A stretch of 5,592 nt of DNA from Calditrichaceae bacterium (lineage in GTDB: Bacteria > Calditrichota > Calditrichia > Calditrichales > Calditrichaceae), in contig JAUXGF010000223.1 in assembly GCA_030622395.1 (NCBI GenBank), positions 1-5,592 on the forward strand, read 5' to 3'. The translations under genes were made by a program, and so were the position numbers. This document shows positions 5,574 through 5,592 of this stretch, in pieces. The notes under the pieces are model-generated. The model did no database searches and was not told the origin of the DNA. It saw only the letters and a list, made by a program, of their open reading frames with translations. The number at the start of each line of letters is the position of its first letter. Within the stretch, counting starts at the first letter, position 1.

Positions 5574-5592
5574 GAATAACACAACCTACCCT
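5574..5592. repeat. Partial second copy of the 796-816 repeat, cut by the window end
   Basis: GAATAACACAA at 5574-5584 is identical to 796-806. What follows, CCTACCCT (5585-5592), resembles the C-rich ACCCACCCCT (807-816) that opens the long inverted repeat. The copy runs off the window, so whether the full palindrome is present is unknown. CCGTCAGT at 5532-5539 is also shared with 763-770 upstream of the first copy. Confidence 0.5.

Overview
The window carries three complete plus-strand genes separated by long, repeat-rich spacers. In order they are an arginine repressor (argR), a large uncharacterised fused radical SAM protein (TIGR03960-type radical SAM half plus TIGR03936/DUF2344 half), and ribonuclease G (rng, Rne/Rng family). 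No gene was found on the minus strand.

The DNA is AT-leaning. Only the rng start has a clear Shine-Dalgarno sequence; the other two starts sit in A/T-rich leaders. The RNase G is the short form, with no degradosome scaffold tail, and has a charged insertion in its S1 region. With the fused radical SAM protein and the dispersed G/C-rich palindromes between genes, this looks to me like a free-living or environmental bacterium of the Bacteroidetes/Ignavibacteria/Calditrichaeota/Marinimicrobia type (FCB group or a neighbour). That placement is an inference from style, not a database result.

Layout: 1-123 is an extremely AT-rich leader (13 G/C in 123 bases). argR is at 124-567. Then comes a 435-base spacer with a weak terminator candidate, a folded hairpin element (756-797), a long C-rich/G-rich inverted repeat (807-873) and a possible promoter (923-951). 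The radical SAM gene is at 1003-3648. The next spacer (3649-3953) holds an unusual converging array of 8-bp units (3694-3813) and a short perfect hairpin (3813-3830). rng is at 3954-5477. The last 115 bases hold no gene, but the window ends inside what looks like a second copy of the repeat that begins near 796.

How the genes relate: ArgR is a stand-alone regulator whose targets are not visible here. The radical SAM/DUF2344 gene and rng form a pairing that, from memory, recurs in many bacteria (often near rplU/rpmA/obg), which suggests a shared role in RNA or ribosome biology. The radical SAM protein is the one true unknown of the window, and its substrate cannot be read from the sequence.
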